From Rothia mucilaginosa (GTDB taxonomy: Bacteria > Actinomycetota > Actinomycetes > Actinomycetales > Micrococcaceae): DNA of 64,000 nt. The position numbers and the translations under genes were made by a program. How positions within the stretch are numbered: the stretch's first letter is position 1; every line of letters begins with the position of its first letter. The notes under the pieces are model-generated. The model searched no databases. It worked only from the letters and a program-made list of their open reading frames with translations, and had not been told where the DNA came from. Positions 8,822 through 17,723 of the stretch are shown piece after piece. The stretch covers positions 60,102 to 124,101 of the forward strand of contig NZ_CABFLY010000007.1 of NCBI RefSeq assembly GCF_901875305.1, given 5' to 3'.

Positions 8822-11623
8822 TTAGCGGTTCCCTGAGCCATCGAAGGTAGACTCACGCTCATACTGAATCTTCTCGCGCATCTTCTCACTCAGCGCGGCA
8901 CCCTCAACATCCATATTCGGGGTGAGGCGGTCCAGCCACTTCGGCATCCACCACGCCTTATCGCCCAGTAGCGCCATAACCGCCGGGGTCAGCGTCATAC
9001 GCACAATGCACGCATCCACGAGCACGCCAAACGCCAGACCGAAGCCCATCGGGCGGATCATCGTCGAATCAGCAAAAATGAAGCCACCAAACACCGAAAT
9101 CATGATGATCGCGGCAGCCACCACCACACGCACAGCATGGTTGTAGCCGCTCACAATGGCGGTCACCGCATCCTTACCGTGCACGTACGCTTCACGCATG
9201 CCGGTCACCAAGAACATCTGATAATCCATAGCAAGACCGAAGAGAATACCGATCAGCAGGGTCGGCAGGAAGGACAGCACCGGACCCGGGTGATCCACCC
9301 CGAAGAGAGAACCCATGAAGCCCAGCTGGTAAATCGACACCACAGCACCGAAGCTCGCCAGCACCGAGAAGAGGAAGCCCACCGAGGCAACCAGCGGAAC
9401 CATAATCGAGCGGAACACCAGGATCAGCACCAAGAAGGACAGGCCCATCACCACGCCCAGGTACAGGGGTAGCTTCTGGGCGAGCACCTCAGAGACATCA
9501 ATATTGCCGCTCGTCTGACCCGCAATGCCGAGAGATACCTCGGAACCCTGAACCGGAACGGTCACAGCACGTAGCTCGTGGACGAGCTCTTCGGTCTCAA
9601 CGGAACTTGCACTATGGGCAGGAATCACCTGGAAAATCAGGAGGGTACGATCATCGGTCATACCGCCGGGAACCACGGCCTGCACGTTCGCACCACCGCG
9701 CTCCTTCACCGCAGAGGCGATATCAATCTGCGCCTGCTGAGCCTGCTCCTCGCTCATGTTCGCGGGGGTGTGCGCGACCGCAACCAGCGGGGCGCTCATA
9801 CCCTCACCGAACTTGTCCTTGACCAGCGCGTACGACTTGTACGCGGCGCTATCGGAGGGATAGTTCGAGGCGTCCGGCAGGCCCAGGCGCATCTGAGACA
9901 TGGGGGCTGCAACCGCCAGCAGCGCCAGCGAACCGGCCACCAGAGTCAGTAGCGGACGCGCCAGCACGAGGCGCAACCAACCGTTCGGTTTCTCGGTGCG
10001 TTCCGCATCCTGCGCGCGACGTTCCACAATTTTCTGTGGGGTATCGATGGAAGCCCACAGCTTCTTCGGCATCACCTTAGTGCCCGCCAGGGACAGCACC
10101 GCCGGGGTGAGAGTCACCGCAATCAGGGCGGCAACAACCACACAGAACGCGGCAGCATTACCCATCACACCCAGGAACGGAATACCGGTCACGTTCAGCG
10201 CCACGAGTGCAATGATCACGGTGCTCGCCGCAAAAATCACAGCATTACCACTCGTGCCATTCGCCAGGGCAATCGCCCGGTTCTTCGGCATACCCTCCAG
10301 CAGGTTCGTGCGGTAGCGGTTCAGGATGAACAGGGAATAGTCGATGCCGACCGCCAGGCCGAGCATCAGGCCCAGGGTGTAGGCGGTGGAGCTCATCTGA
10401 ACGATGGAGGACAGGGAGAGCGTGCCAAGCACACCCACCACCACGCCCACCAGGGACATGAGAATCGGCAGGCCAGCCGCCACGAGGGTGCCGAGCATAA
10501 CCATCAGCACGATGAAGGCGATGACCATGCCCGCCACCTCGCCGGTGTGCGACCCGCCGCCAAGTGCAGATTCGCTCAGGTTCGCGTCGAAGTGGACAAT
10601 CGCCCCGTGCAGGTTCGCCGACTCGATATCAGACATGACCTTCTGCAGGTCAGCTGATGGAACCTCAAAAATCTTCTTCTTGAACGACACGGTCGCAATC
10701 GCCGTGGACTGATCCTCCGAGACCATACGGTAGCCGACAGCGAAGTCGTACAGCTTCTGCTGACGTTCCAGCTGCTCACGCTGCGCCGGCAGTTCACGCT
10801 CACTTTTCTGCAGCTGGTCGCGTTGCTTATCCAGCTTCTTCTGACCTTCGGCCAGTTCTTCCTTCTTGGAGGCGATTTCTGCGCGGCCCGCATCGACCTG
10901 CTTCTGGCTCTCGGCGAGGGTGTCACGCTGCTGGTTGAGAGCATTCTGCTGCTCGGTCAGCTGCGCCTGCTGGGTGTTGAGCTGTTCCATCGTGTCGGCG
11001 GGTGAGCCTGCCGCCTCCGCTTGGGTGTAGCCGCTCTTCAGCTGCGCCTGCGTGTCATCCAGCTGCTTCTGCGCGGAGGTGAGCTGCTCCTGCCCGGACG
11101 TAATCTGCGCCTGCGAGTCGTCGAGCTTCTTCTCGCTCTCGGCAATCTGCTTGGTACCCTCTTCAATCTGGGAGGCGGCGGTGCTCAACTGCTTTTTACC
11201 CTCCTCAATCTGGGAAGGGGCGGCATCAATCTTGGCGTGCGCCTCGTCGAGCTGGGTTTTTGCCTCCGCAAGCTTGGAGGTGGTGGTGAACGGGTCGGTG
11301 ACCGCGTCCACGGATGGAACCTCGCTAGTGAGCTTCTTCAGTGCGATGGAGAATGCTTGCTTCTGCTCCTCGGTGAGGGCTGCACCGTTGCCCGTGGTGA
11401 GAATAATTTGGCCGGAGCCGCGGTTAGCACTCGGGAAACGCTGGGCGAGCTCATCGGAGAGCTGCTGGGTTTGCGTTCCGGGCATGGTGAAAGTGTTGCT
11501 GAGTTTGCCGTGGAACGTGGCGTAGGCACCCGCTACGCCGGCAATGATGAACACCCAGATGAGGATAACCGCCCAGGCGCGGCGGGCAGCGGCTTCACCG
11601 ATACGGTAGAGCCAGGTTGCCAT
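8822..11623 (-). CDS. MMPL/RND family transporter with long coiled-coil ectodomain
   Basis: A 933-residue protein of the MMPL family: one N-terminal transmembrane helix (about 15-37), a first ectodomain, helices 2-6 (about 360-520), a second ectodomain and helices 7-12 (about 720-890). The unusual part is the first ectodomain, which carries roughly 180 residues (about 110-290) of Gln/Glu/Lys-rich heptads, repeatedly of the form LxxxQxQL, predicting an extracytoplasmic coiled coil. Substrates of such transporters include lipids, siderophores and drugs. A TetR gene lies upstream on the same strand, suggesting repressor-controlled export. Confidence 0.9.
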   Translation of the reverse strand: MATWLYRIGEAAARRAWAVILIWVFIIAGVAGAYATFHGKLSNTFTMPGTQTQQLSDELAQRFPSANRGSGQIILTTGNGAALTEEQKQAFSIALKKLTSEVPSVDAVTDPFTTTSKLAEAKTQLDEAHAKIDAAPSQIEEGKKQLSTAASQIEEGTKQIAESEKKLDDSQAQITSGQEQLTSAQKQLDDTQAQLKSGYTQAEAAGSPADTMEQLNTQQAQLTEQQNALNQQRDTLAESQKQVDAGRAEIASKKEELAEGQKKLDKQRDQLQKSERELPAQREQLERQQKLYDFAVGYRMVSEDQSTAIATVSFKKKIFEVPSADLQKVMSDIESANLHGAIVHFDANLSESALGGGSHTGEVAGMVIAFIVLMVMLGTLVAAGLPILMSLVGVVVGVLGTLSLSSIVQMSSTAYTLGLMLGLAVGIDYSLFILNRYRTNLLEGMPKNRAIALANGTSGNAVIFAASTVIIALVALNVTGIPFLGVMGNAAAFCVVVAALIAVTLTPAVLSLAGTKVMPKKLWASIDTPQKIVERRAQDAERTEKPNGWLRLVLARPLLTLVAGSLALLAVAAPMSQMRLGLPDASNYPSDSAAYKSYALVKDKFGEGMSAPLVAVAHTPANMSEEQAQQAQIDIASAVKERGGANVQAVVPGGMTDDRTLLIFQVIPAHSASSVETEELVHELRAVTVPVQGSEVSLGIAGQTSGNIDVSEVLAQKLPLYLGVVMGLSFLVLILVFRSIMVPLVASVGFLFSVLASFGAVVSIYQLGFMGSLFGVDHPGPVLSFLPTLLIGILFGLAMDYQMFLVTGMREAYVHGKDAVTAIVSGYNHAVRVVVAAAIIMISVFGGFIFADSTMIRPMGFGLAFGVLVDACIVRMTLTPAVMALLGDKAWWMPKWLDRLTPNMDVEGAALSEKMREKIQYERESTFDGSGNR

Positions 11624-11834
11624 GAAATACTCCTTGAAAGCTGAGTGGTTTGTGGAATGGAGTGGCAGATTCGACGCCTCTAGACGCGGTGTCTTATTCT
11701 ATGGTTTCCCCATGACATGAACGCTGGTGTTCCCTGGTTTTGGGTACTGGTTTTGGGGTAAAAAATACCCCACCTCGAGAACCTCATGGCGAGGCCCCCG
11801 GGGTGAGAATATTCAGCGTTAACCTTGCGGGATT
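11624..11834. other. tetR-mmpL intergenic region with hairpins
   Basis: The 211-bp gap has a GGGGTA/TACCCC hairpin (11755-11771), a CCTCG/CGAGG inverted repeat (11773-11794) and GC-rich CCCCGGGG just after. These could be a partial terminator for tetR plus regulatory sites for mmpL. No copy of the GTGCAA/TTGCAC repeat found upstream of tetR is present here. Confidence 0.4.
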
Positions 11835-12536
11835 CTAGGCCGCAAATTCGCCCTGAACCAGGCGACCAAGGTAGCCGAGGGCCTCAAGCACACACTGACG
11901 CAATGCTTCAATGGCGAGCGCCTCAACGGGAGTTCCTTCGGGTGCTTCTGCCGCGACCTTGGCAGTCATTTCTTCGGCGCGGGTGAGGTAGTAGTAGACG
12001 CCCTCACCGATGGTTTCGGAGAGGTTCGAGGCGAACACGGCGACGCGCAGGTAGGGCAGGTCGGGGTAGGCCTCGAGGTACTTCTCCAAGAAGATGTCGT
12101 AGGTGCGTTCTAGGATGACGTGGGAGTATTCCTCGAACTTTGCGGGGCTGTCCATCTCGAGCGCGTAGAGCAGCTGGGCGAAGGGAGCGATGTACTCCTC
12201 CAGGGTGCTGCTCATGAAAACGTTACGGGCGATGGAGAGCATTTCGGCTTCCATGCTTGCGTTTTCACCGGAGATGGTGAAGTCGCATTCTTCAAAGATG
12301 CGGTTGAAGTACTGGTTAAGGCGGGTAACCAACACGTCGTCGACGGACGCGAAATGGTTAAAGATGGTGCGGCGGGAGACGCCGGCGCGTTCGGCGAGCG
12401 CTTCGGCGTTCAGCGCACCGTAGCCGCCTTCAAGGACGAGGGATTCTGCAGCTTCGACAATTGCGATGCGATTCTCCGCCTTGCGGGCAGAGCGCTTATC
12501 TGCAATGTTTGCGGGGGATTCAACGAGTTTTGCCAT
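11835..12536 (-). CDS. TetR family transcriptional regulator
   Basis: A 233-residue TetR/AcrR-type regulator. The N-terminal DNA-binding domain shows AEALAERAGVSRRTIFNHF, the classic helix-turn-helix, followed by an all-helical ligand domain. The ATG at 12536 is chosen; an upstream in-frame start at 12596 would add 20 residues and would place the palindromic operator inside the gene. It lies upstream of the MMPL exporter on the same strand, so it probably represses that exporter and itself. The ligand is unknown. Confidence 0.88.
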   Translation of the reverse strand: MAKLVESPANIADKRSARKAENRIAIVEAAESLVLEGGYGALNAEALAERAGVSRRTIFNHFASVDDVLVTRLNQYFNRIFEECDFTISGENASMEAEMLSIARNVFMSSTLEEYIAPFAQLLYALEMDSPAKFEEYSHVILERTYDIFLEKYLEAYPDLPYLRVAVFASNLSETIGEGVYYYLTRAEEMTAKVAAEAPEGTPVEALAIEALRQCVLEALGYLGRLVQGEFAA

Positions 12537-12549
12537 AGTTTCACAATAC

Positions 12550-12562
12550 GTGCAATTTGCAC
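12550..12562. promoter_or_regulatory. candidate TetR operator upstream of tetR
   Basis: Perfect inverted repeat GTGCAA-T-TTGCAC, 14 bp upstream of the tetR start codon. Position and symmetry fit autoregulation by the TetR protein. Confidence 0.5.
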
Positions 12563-12689
12563 TGCCAGCAAATAATAAGCGGGTTAGATTCACCACATAT
12601 CTGCACTCTGGGAAATAACTCTCAGGTGTAGCTTGAAACTTTACACGGCAATGTTCATCCGGGATTTACCGCCCCGACCCCGCCGCACC

Positions 12690-14357
12690 CTACGATTCGG
12701 CGGATTCCAGAGGCAACCGCACCATAAAGACAGTATGCCCAGGTTGACTCTGCACCTGAATCGAACCGCCATGCGCCTGCACAATAGCCTGAACAATCGC
12801 CAAACCCAGGCCAGTCGTTCCCTCCGAACCGGAACGCGCCTTATCCGCGCGCGTAAAACGATCAAAAATTTTCGGCAAGAACTCCGGATCAATACCCGGT
12901 CCGTTATCCGCCACCGAAACCACCGCCTCCCGGTGAGCATGATCCACCGAAAGCCCCGCAATCACACGCGTTCCCTCATCCGTGTGCTTACGCGCATTTG
13001 AAAGCAGATTCAGAATGACGTGCTGCATCTGCGAGCGGTCCGCCACCACCTCGACAGGCTCGTGAGGCACATCCAAATGCCACACATGGGTGCGGGCAGC
13101 CGCCTGCATATCCGAAGTGCACTCGACGAGCAGCTCCGTCAGGTCCACGGTCTCCAGCTTAGGCTCGCGCCCCTCATCCAGGCGCGCGAGGGTCAACAAA
13201 TCCTCCACGAGGCGAGACATGCGCTCGGTCTGCGAATCAATACGCGCGAGCGAAGACTGACCCGACTCACTGAGCGGTTCAGTCCATCGGAGCATATCGG
13301 AGTAGCCTTTAATGGCCGCCAGCGGCGTACGAAGCTCATGCGAGGCATCCGCAATGAAGGCACGAATCTGATGCTCAGTCCGTTCACGCACCTCCAGCGC
13401 CGAGTTCACATTATCCAGCAGCTGATTGAGGGCGTAACCCACCGCGCCAACCTCAGTACGAGGATCAGAATCACGAGGGTCCACGCGCACAGCCGATGAA
13501 ATCGTGTGTTCCTCAAGGTCCAGGTGCGCCACATCCGTCGCCACAGCAGAAACGCGTTCGAGCGGCTTCATGGTACGGCGAATAATATAGGATCCAGCCA
13601 CGCCCGCACCCACCATCACGGCAATTGAACCAATAGACACAACAATCACAAAGATGGTGAGGGTCTGCTGCACGTTGCTGAGGGGAATGCCGACCACCTG
13701 GGCGTCGGAACTGCTATTTGCCTTTGGGGTGATCTGGATAAGGTAGGTGCCCGCCTCCAAGGTCACCTCGCGCTCTTCACTTTTACTGGAGTTCAGAGCC
13801 AGCGTCCCGAGGGTTACCTGGTCGTTGGGCGAGAGGCTCCGGATGGTACCGTCACTACCCAGCTTGCTGGCGATTTCTATCGACCCTTCGGAGTCCACGC
13901 AGGTAATGAGGGTTCCCGAAGCCTGACCGGGCGCGAAGGTGGACTTATCCTTCTTCAGGTTGTCGCATTCCACTTCTTGCTGCTTGCCGTCGCGTGAGGT
14001 GGGGTGCGCCACGCGATGGCTGGTTTCCTCGAGGTTACTCTCGGCCTGCTGGTAGAGGGAGTTCTGCAAGGTGACATAGGTCGACAGACCAATGATGAGG
14101 CAGGCTACGCCGAGCGCCATCACCAGGATGGCAATGAGGCGCGAGCGCAGGTGCGGCACGTACCCCATTTCCTCGGGGGAAGCCTCGGGGTTCTTCATGC
14201 TACGCCAGGCCGCACGAAAGCGAATGTAGAGGTGTTTCATGGAGGCGACGTGCCCAATACCGGTGCATTCAGCGCGAGTATCGCTGGTGCGGAGGCGACG
14301 GGTGGGCTCGGCATCGGGGGAGCCGGAGTCGCCGGGCGTGTAGGCACTCATAAACAC
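12690..14357 (-). CDS. sensor histidine kinase, PhoR-like
   Basis: A 555-residue membrane kinase: first helix at about 73-93, a 140-residue extracytoplasmic sensor domain, second helix at about 234-258, HAMP linker, then the H-box ADASHELRTPLAAI with the phosphorylated His at 340, the N-box NLLSNARKH, the G1 box DNGPGID and the G2 box GLGLAIV. It pairs with the response regulator gene directly upstream (14511-15254). The sensor domain has two cysteines that could form a disulfide. The signal is unknown; the partner resembles PhoP, so envelope or pH stress is plausible. Confidence 0.9.
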   Translation of the reverse strand: MFMSAYTPGDSGSPDAEPTRRLRTSDTRAECTGIGHVASMKHLYIRFRAAWRSMKNPEASPEEMGYVPHLRSRLIAILVMALGVACLIIGLSTYVTLQNSLYQQAESNLEETSHRVAHPTSRDGKQQEVECDNLKKDKSTFAPGQASGTLITCVDSEGSIEIASKLGSDGTIRSLSPNDQVTLGTLALNSSKSEEREVTLEAGTYLIQITPKANSSSDAQVVGIPLSNVQQTLTIFVIVVSIGSIAVMVGAGVAGSYIIRRTMKPLERVSAVATDVAHLDLEEHTISSAVRVDPRDSDPRTEVGAVGYALNQLLDNVNSALEVRERTEHQIRAFIADASHELRTPLAAIKGYSDMLRWTEPLSESGQSSLARIDSQTERMSRLVEDLLTLARLDEGREPKLETVDLTELLVECTSDMQAAARTHVWHLDVPHEPVEVVADRSQMQHVILNLLSNARKHTDEGTRVIAGLSVDHAHREAVVSVADNGPGIDPEFLPKIFDRFTRADKARSGSEGTTGLGLAIVQAIVQAHGGSIQVQSQPGHTVFMVRLPLESAES

Positions 14358-14395
14358 CTTTCTTTCTACATTCTCAATACGGAATACAACTGATA

Positions 14396-14445
14396 TGGCG
14401 CGGTATTTCCGGGGATAGTCGGATACTCCGGAACATACCGCGCCA
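14396..14445. repeat. long imperfect inverted repeat between regulator and kinase genes
   Basis: Arms TGGCGCGGTAT and ATACCGCGCCA, followed inward by TTCCGG and CCGGAA, with a single unpaired base and a 15-nt loop. It sits in the 153-bp gap of a two-component operon. There is no T-run on either strand, so it may act as an attenuator or mRNA-processing or stability hairpin, lowering kinase relative to regulator. Confidence 0.6.
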
Positions 14446-14510
14446 TCTGAGCAGATAATGCAGAACGGACAGCATCAGCCCGTTCCGATACCTTGAAAAA
14501 CTACGTCGAA

Positions 14511-15254
14511 TTACAGCGCCGGACGCAGCACGTAACCAGCACCGCGCACCGTGTGAATCATCGGCTCGCGACCAACGTCAATCTTCTTACGCAGGTACGA
14601 AATGTACAGCTCGACAATATTGGCCTGGCCGCCGAAATCGTAGTTCCAGACGTTATCCAGAATCTGGCTCTTCGACACCACTCGCTTCGCGTTTTCCATG
14701 AGGTAGCGCAGCAGGTCGAACTGGGTTGCGGTGAGGTTAATCTGCTCGCCACCACGGGTGACCTCGCGGGTGTCCTGGTTCAGTACCAGATCACCCACCA
14801 CCAGCTCCGCGTCGTCAATGGCGGCAACGCCGGAGCGCTGCACCAGGCGGTGCAGGCGGATCATGACTTCTTCCATCGAGAAGGGCTTGGTCACGTAGTC
14901 ATCGGCGCCAGCCGCCAGACCCTCGATGCGGTTGTCCACCGAATCCTTAGCGGTCAGGAACAGGCAGGGCACCTCGGGGTAGAACTTGCGGATGCGGTTG
15001 AGCAGCTCCAGGCCATCGAAGCCGGGCATCATGATGTCCAGCACCAGCACATCGGGCCGCCAATCGCGGGCAATAGCCAGGGCGGAGGGGCCGTCTCCGG
15101 CGGACTGCACATCCCAGCCGATCATTTTCAGGCCCATGCTGACGAGTTCCTTGAGCATCTCCTCATCGTCGACGACGAGGGCACGGATGGGGCTGCCGTC
15201 CGGGTGCTCGAGGGCGGGAAGGTTCTTGGCGATTTCGGTTGCTTTACTGCTCAT
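14511..15254 (-). CDS. OmpR-family response regulator, PhoP-like
   Basis: A 247-residue regulator: receiver domain with acidic pocket DD at 29-30, phosphoacceptor D73 in VLDIMMPG, T101 and K123 in DYVTKPFS, then a winged-helix DNA-binding domain (about 150-245) ending in HTVRGAGYVLRP. The SKSQILDNVWNYDFGG segment and the spacing are very close to what is known for mycobacterial PhoP/TcrX. OmpR-family proteins bind tandem direct repeats with an 11-bp period, and two such repeats lie upstream (15336-15388), suggesting autoregulation. Confidence 0.9.
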   Translation of the reverse strand: MSSKATEIAKNLPALEHPDGSPIRALVVDDEEMLKELVSMGLKMIGWDVQSAGDGPSALAIARDWRPDVLVLDIMMPGFDGLELLNRIRKFYPEVPCLFLTAKDSVDNRIEGLAAGADDYVTKPFSMEEVMIRLHRLVQRSGVAAIDDAELVVGDLVLNQDTREVTRGGEQINLTATQFDLLRYLMENAKRVVSKSQILDNVWNYDFGGQANIVELYISYLRKKIDVGREPMIHTVRGAGYVLRPAL

Positions 15255-15335
15255 AGGTCTAGGGTACCGCGAGGATTCTCACGCGGGTGCGCCGAATGTA
15301 TATTTTCGCGACAAACATACGGAACGCATGTGTCG

Positions 15336-15388
15336 GTCACAGCTGAGGCACAGATTGCGGAGTTTCTCTTCCGGCAATCTTCCGGCAA
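15336..15388. promoter_or_regulatory. two 11-bp-period direct repeats upstream of the PhoP-like gene
   Basis: GTCACAGC-TGAG-GCACAGA (15336-15354) is close to the mycobacterial PhoP box (two TCACAGC half-sites separated by 4 bp). Just beside it CTTCCGGCAA occurs twice in exact copy 11 bp apart (15368-15388). Both lie between the leftward regulator gene and the rightward bglG-type gene and could control either. Confidence 0.5.
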
Positions 15389-15553
15389 ACCAGTCTGTGC
15401 CTTCTTCAGCCGGCCGCTCTCTTCTGTAAAATTTGTACTAGATTAGGTAACACTCAATTACGTGTCGAGGCGCTACCATCGGTGTTTTTCCCGAACGTTA
15501 CGCACCAATAGACGACCATCGCACAACCGTCGCATCATCGCAAAGGAGGGCGT

Positions 15554-16417
15554 ATGCGCATCAGCCGTATTTACAACAACAATGTCGCCCTCACCGTGAA
15601 TCATCTGGGCCAGGAGGCCGTCGTGATTGGTCGCGGTATTGCCTTCGGTAAGCGTAAAGGCCAGGTTGTTGATTCTGCCGCGATTGAGCAAACTTTTGTA
15701 CCCGAGCGGGGCATGTCGGGTGAGCGCCTCAGCCTCACCCTTTCCGAGATTCCCGCCGAAATCCTGTCTATTGCCACGGGACTGGAATCGCGCGTGCGGG
15801 CTGACGGGGTGCTGGAGCTCTCGAACTCCTTCATTATTCCGCTGGCCGACCACCTGCACTACGCGGTGATACGTGCCCGCGAGGGGGTGCGGGTGGACTA
15901 CCCGCTCGCCCCCGAGGTGACGCTCCTGTACCCGCGCGAGGTAGAGTACGGTCGCTCGGTAATTGCCGCGGTGCACGAGCACCTGCAGGTTCAGGTGGAT
16001 CCCGGCGAAGCCATTCCGCTGGCACTACACCTGGTCAACGCGCAATTTGCGACGGCGGACATGTCACAGGCGTTCCGCATGACGGAAGTGTTTGCGCAGG
16101 TTTTCGAGATTATCGAGGCCAGCTACGAACGCACACTCGACCCGGACTCTGTGAGCGCGGCACGCTTTATCACGCACCTGCGGTACCTGTTCGTACGGGC
16201 GAGCCGCGAGGGCGAATCCCCAGAAATTGATAGCGTCTCACAGCCGAGCCTTCTAGCGGCCCTGCGCGCGGACGCGCCTCGCGCCTTCGCCTGCGCGCAG
16301 AGGGTTCTGCTGGTGTTGCAGATGCAGCTGAACCATTCGCTAACCCAGGACGAGCTGACCTATCTGACCATTCATATCGCCCGCCTGGCCCGCGAAATGT
16401 GGGGTATCCAGGAGTAG
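15554..16417 (+). CDS. BglG/LicT-type transcriptional antiterminator
   Basis: A 287-residue protein starting MRISRIYNNNVALT, the signature of the CAT RNA-binding domain (residues 1-55), then two PTS regulation domains. Conserved histidines are visible in LADHLHYA (PRD1), ALHLVNAQF (PRD1), HLRYLFVRA (PRD2) and TIHIARLAREM (PRD2). These proteins bind an RNA antiterminator when dephosphorylated or phosphorylated by sugar PTS components. AAAGGAGGG precedes the ATG. No PTS permease or glycosidase gene is adjacent, so its target is probably elsewhere. Confidence 0.92.
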   Translation: MRISRIYNNNVALTVNHLGQEAVVIGRGIAFGKRKGQVVDSAAIEQTFVPERGMSGERLSLTLSEIPAEILSIATGLESRVRADGVLELSNSFIIPLADHLHYAVIRAREGVRVDYPLAPEVTLLYPREVEYGRSVIAAVHEHLQVQVDPGEAIPLALHLVNAQFATADMSQAFRMTEVFAQVFEIIEASYERTLDPDSVSAARFITHLRYLFVRASREGESPEIDSVSQPSLLAALRADAPRAFACAQRVLLVLQMQLNHSLTQDELTYLTIHIARLAREMWGIQE

Positions 16418-16720
16418 CGGACGACACCGGCCGGGGCGTGGCCGTTGAACGCGGCTTAGCGTGTTGTAAGTGTCCAGAATTATGAATATCTGATTTGGCA
16501 GGTGCCCCTGTCGCGCGTTAGCGCGTCGAGTAATTTTTAAAATTTGCGGTTTCTGGCGAAGTGCCGCCAGACCGGCGCCACCACGGAGCCTACGCTTGTC
16601 GTGCCGGCGACCAATAAATGATGTGAAGGACCCCCTCGAGCCTTTTAGCTCGAAGGGGTCCTTCACGATAGCTATTGGGTCGACCTCCGAACCGAGGTCA
16701 GTCCCGCGACCGGAGACGCT
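16418..16720. other. convergent intergenic region
   Basis: The 303-bp gap after the antiterminator gene has no gene. It contains the terminator at 16623-16666. I looked for a ribonucleic antiterminator sequence and saw none I could support. Confidence 0.5.
16623..16666. terminator. bidirectional hairpin terminator
   Basis: GTGAAGGACCCC then CTCGAG on the left pair with CTCGA and GGGGTCCTTCAC on the right around a TTTT-containing loop. It separates the convergent bglG-type gene and the small membrane protein genes. Confidence 0.8.
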
Positions 16721-17044
16721 TTAGCGACTCTCCTCTACGGCCGAGGTACCCTGCTCTTTGGGACCCTCAGCAGGCCCTTCAGAGGCGGGCTTAACGCGCT
16801 GCACCACGGGTGCCGAACGCTCCGAGAAACCGCGGCGCACCGCACCGGCGGCCGCGCGAGCATCCATCGCGTAGAGCTGCTCGCGGTTGGTCAGCACCAC
16901 CAGAGTCATGGCGTTCAGGCCCACGCCCAAGATGCACAAAATCCACCCGACGAGCATGAATCGGCCACCCGAAAGCACCGCACCCGCAAGCAACAGAGCA
17001 ATAGAGACCAGGTACGCCGGGGACAGCAGAAACTTCGTGTTCAT
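16721..17044 (-). CDS. small two-helix membrane protein, paralogue of its upstream neighbour
   Basis: A 107-residue protein with two hydrophobic helices (about 9-28 and 33-52) and a charged Ala/Glu/Arg-rich tail. Its LSPAYLVS...GWILCILGVGLNAMTLVVL layout matches LSPAYLTS...GWILLIAALCLNVVAVLL in the gene directly upstream, so the two arose by tandem duplication. AGGTGG upstream of the ATG at 17044 supports this start; a GTG at 17053 abutting the upstream stop is the alternative. No family recognised. Confidence 0.7.
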   Translation of the reverse strand: MNTKFLLSPAYLVSIALLLAGAVLSGGRFMLVGWILCILGVGLNAMTLVVLTNREQLYAMDARAAAGAVRRGFSERSAPVVQRVKPASEGPAEGPKEQGTSAVEESR

Positions 17045-17053
17045 GACGCCCAC

Positions 17054-17551
17054 CTAGCGAACGTTCGAGCGGGGCTTCGGGGCACGACCGGCGGCGCGGG
17101 CGCGAGAAGGTAGCACGCCCAGGCGACCAGCGGGAGCCTGCACGACCGGCTGGGACTCGGTGGGTTCCTCTTCGCGCGCCTCGTCCTGAGCCGTCGCGGA
17201 GTGATCCTGTTCGGCTTCCTGATCCTGCACCTCCGAAGGCTGTTCGGCAGCGCGAGCTTCTTCTTCCTCGCGGCGCTCGCGGTCTTCGCGGCGCTGCTCG
17301 GCACGCTCACGGATGCGGGTCTCAACGGTAGACTCCAGCCCGTCCAGGTTCGTCACAAGCGCCGGAACGGGGTCACCCTTCGCCTTACCGACCGAGAGCA
17401 GCACCGCCACAACGTTCAGGCACAAGGCGGCAATCAGCAGAATCCATCCCAGCCACAGAACCCAGGGGGTTGAGGAGCCGATCAAGAGCGCACCACAAAA
17501 AATCGCGCCAAGGGAGGTCAGGTACGCGGGCGAGAGAGTCTTGAAGTCCAT
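17054..17551 (-). CDS. two-helix membrane protein with long charged tail
   Basis: A 165-residue protein: two N-terminal helices (about 9-26 and 31-52), then about 110 residues dominated by Glu, Arg, Gln and Ala, with a run resembling a single alpha-helix or coiled coil (about 75-110), and a basic C-terminal end. It is a paralogue of the downstream gene. An upstream in-frame start at 17563 adds four residues. Function unknown; the tail would lie in the cytoplasm if both helices form a hairpin. Confidence 0.7.
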   Translation of the reverse strand: MDFKTLSPAYLTSLGAIFCGALLIGSSTPWVLWLGWILLIAALCLNVVAVLLSVGKAKGDPVPALVTNLDGLESTVETRIRERAEQRREDRERREEEEARAAEQPSEVQDQEAEQDHSATAQDEAREEEPTESQPVVQAPAGRLGVLPSRARAAGRAPKPRSNVR

Positions 17552-17723
17552 GTCTACTTTCAATGCAATGTGAGTTTGAGAGAGCTACAGCGTGTTCAAC
17601 GCTTCCTGTCTCATTTTAGGTGATGGTTGAGCGTTAGTCTTCCTTTTCCCAGCTCCAGGGCATATCTACCCCGGCACAAGCACCGGCAGACCTGCCGTCC
17701 TGCTGTTAGCCTCCCTGAGAGGG

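Noticed and set aside
16418..16720. RAT target for the BglG-type protein
   Set aside because: The hairpin at 16623-16666 is a plain convergent terminator; no overlapping antiterminator sequence was found.
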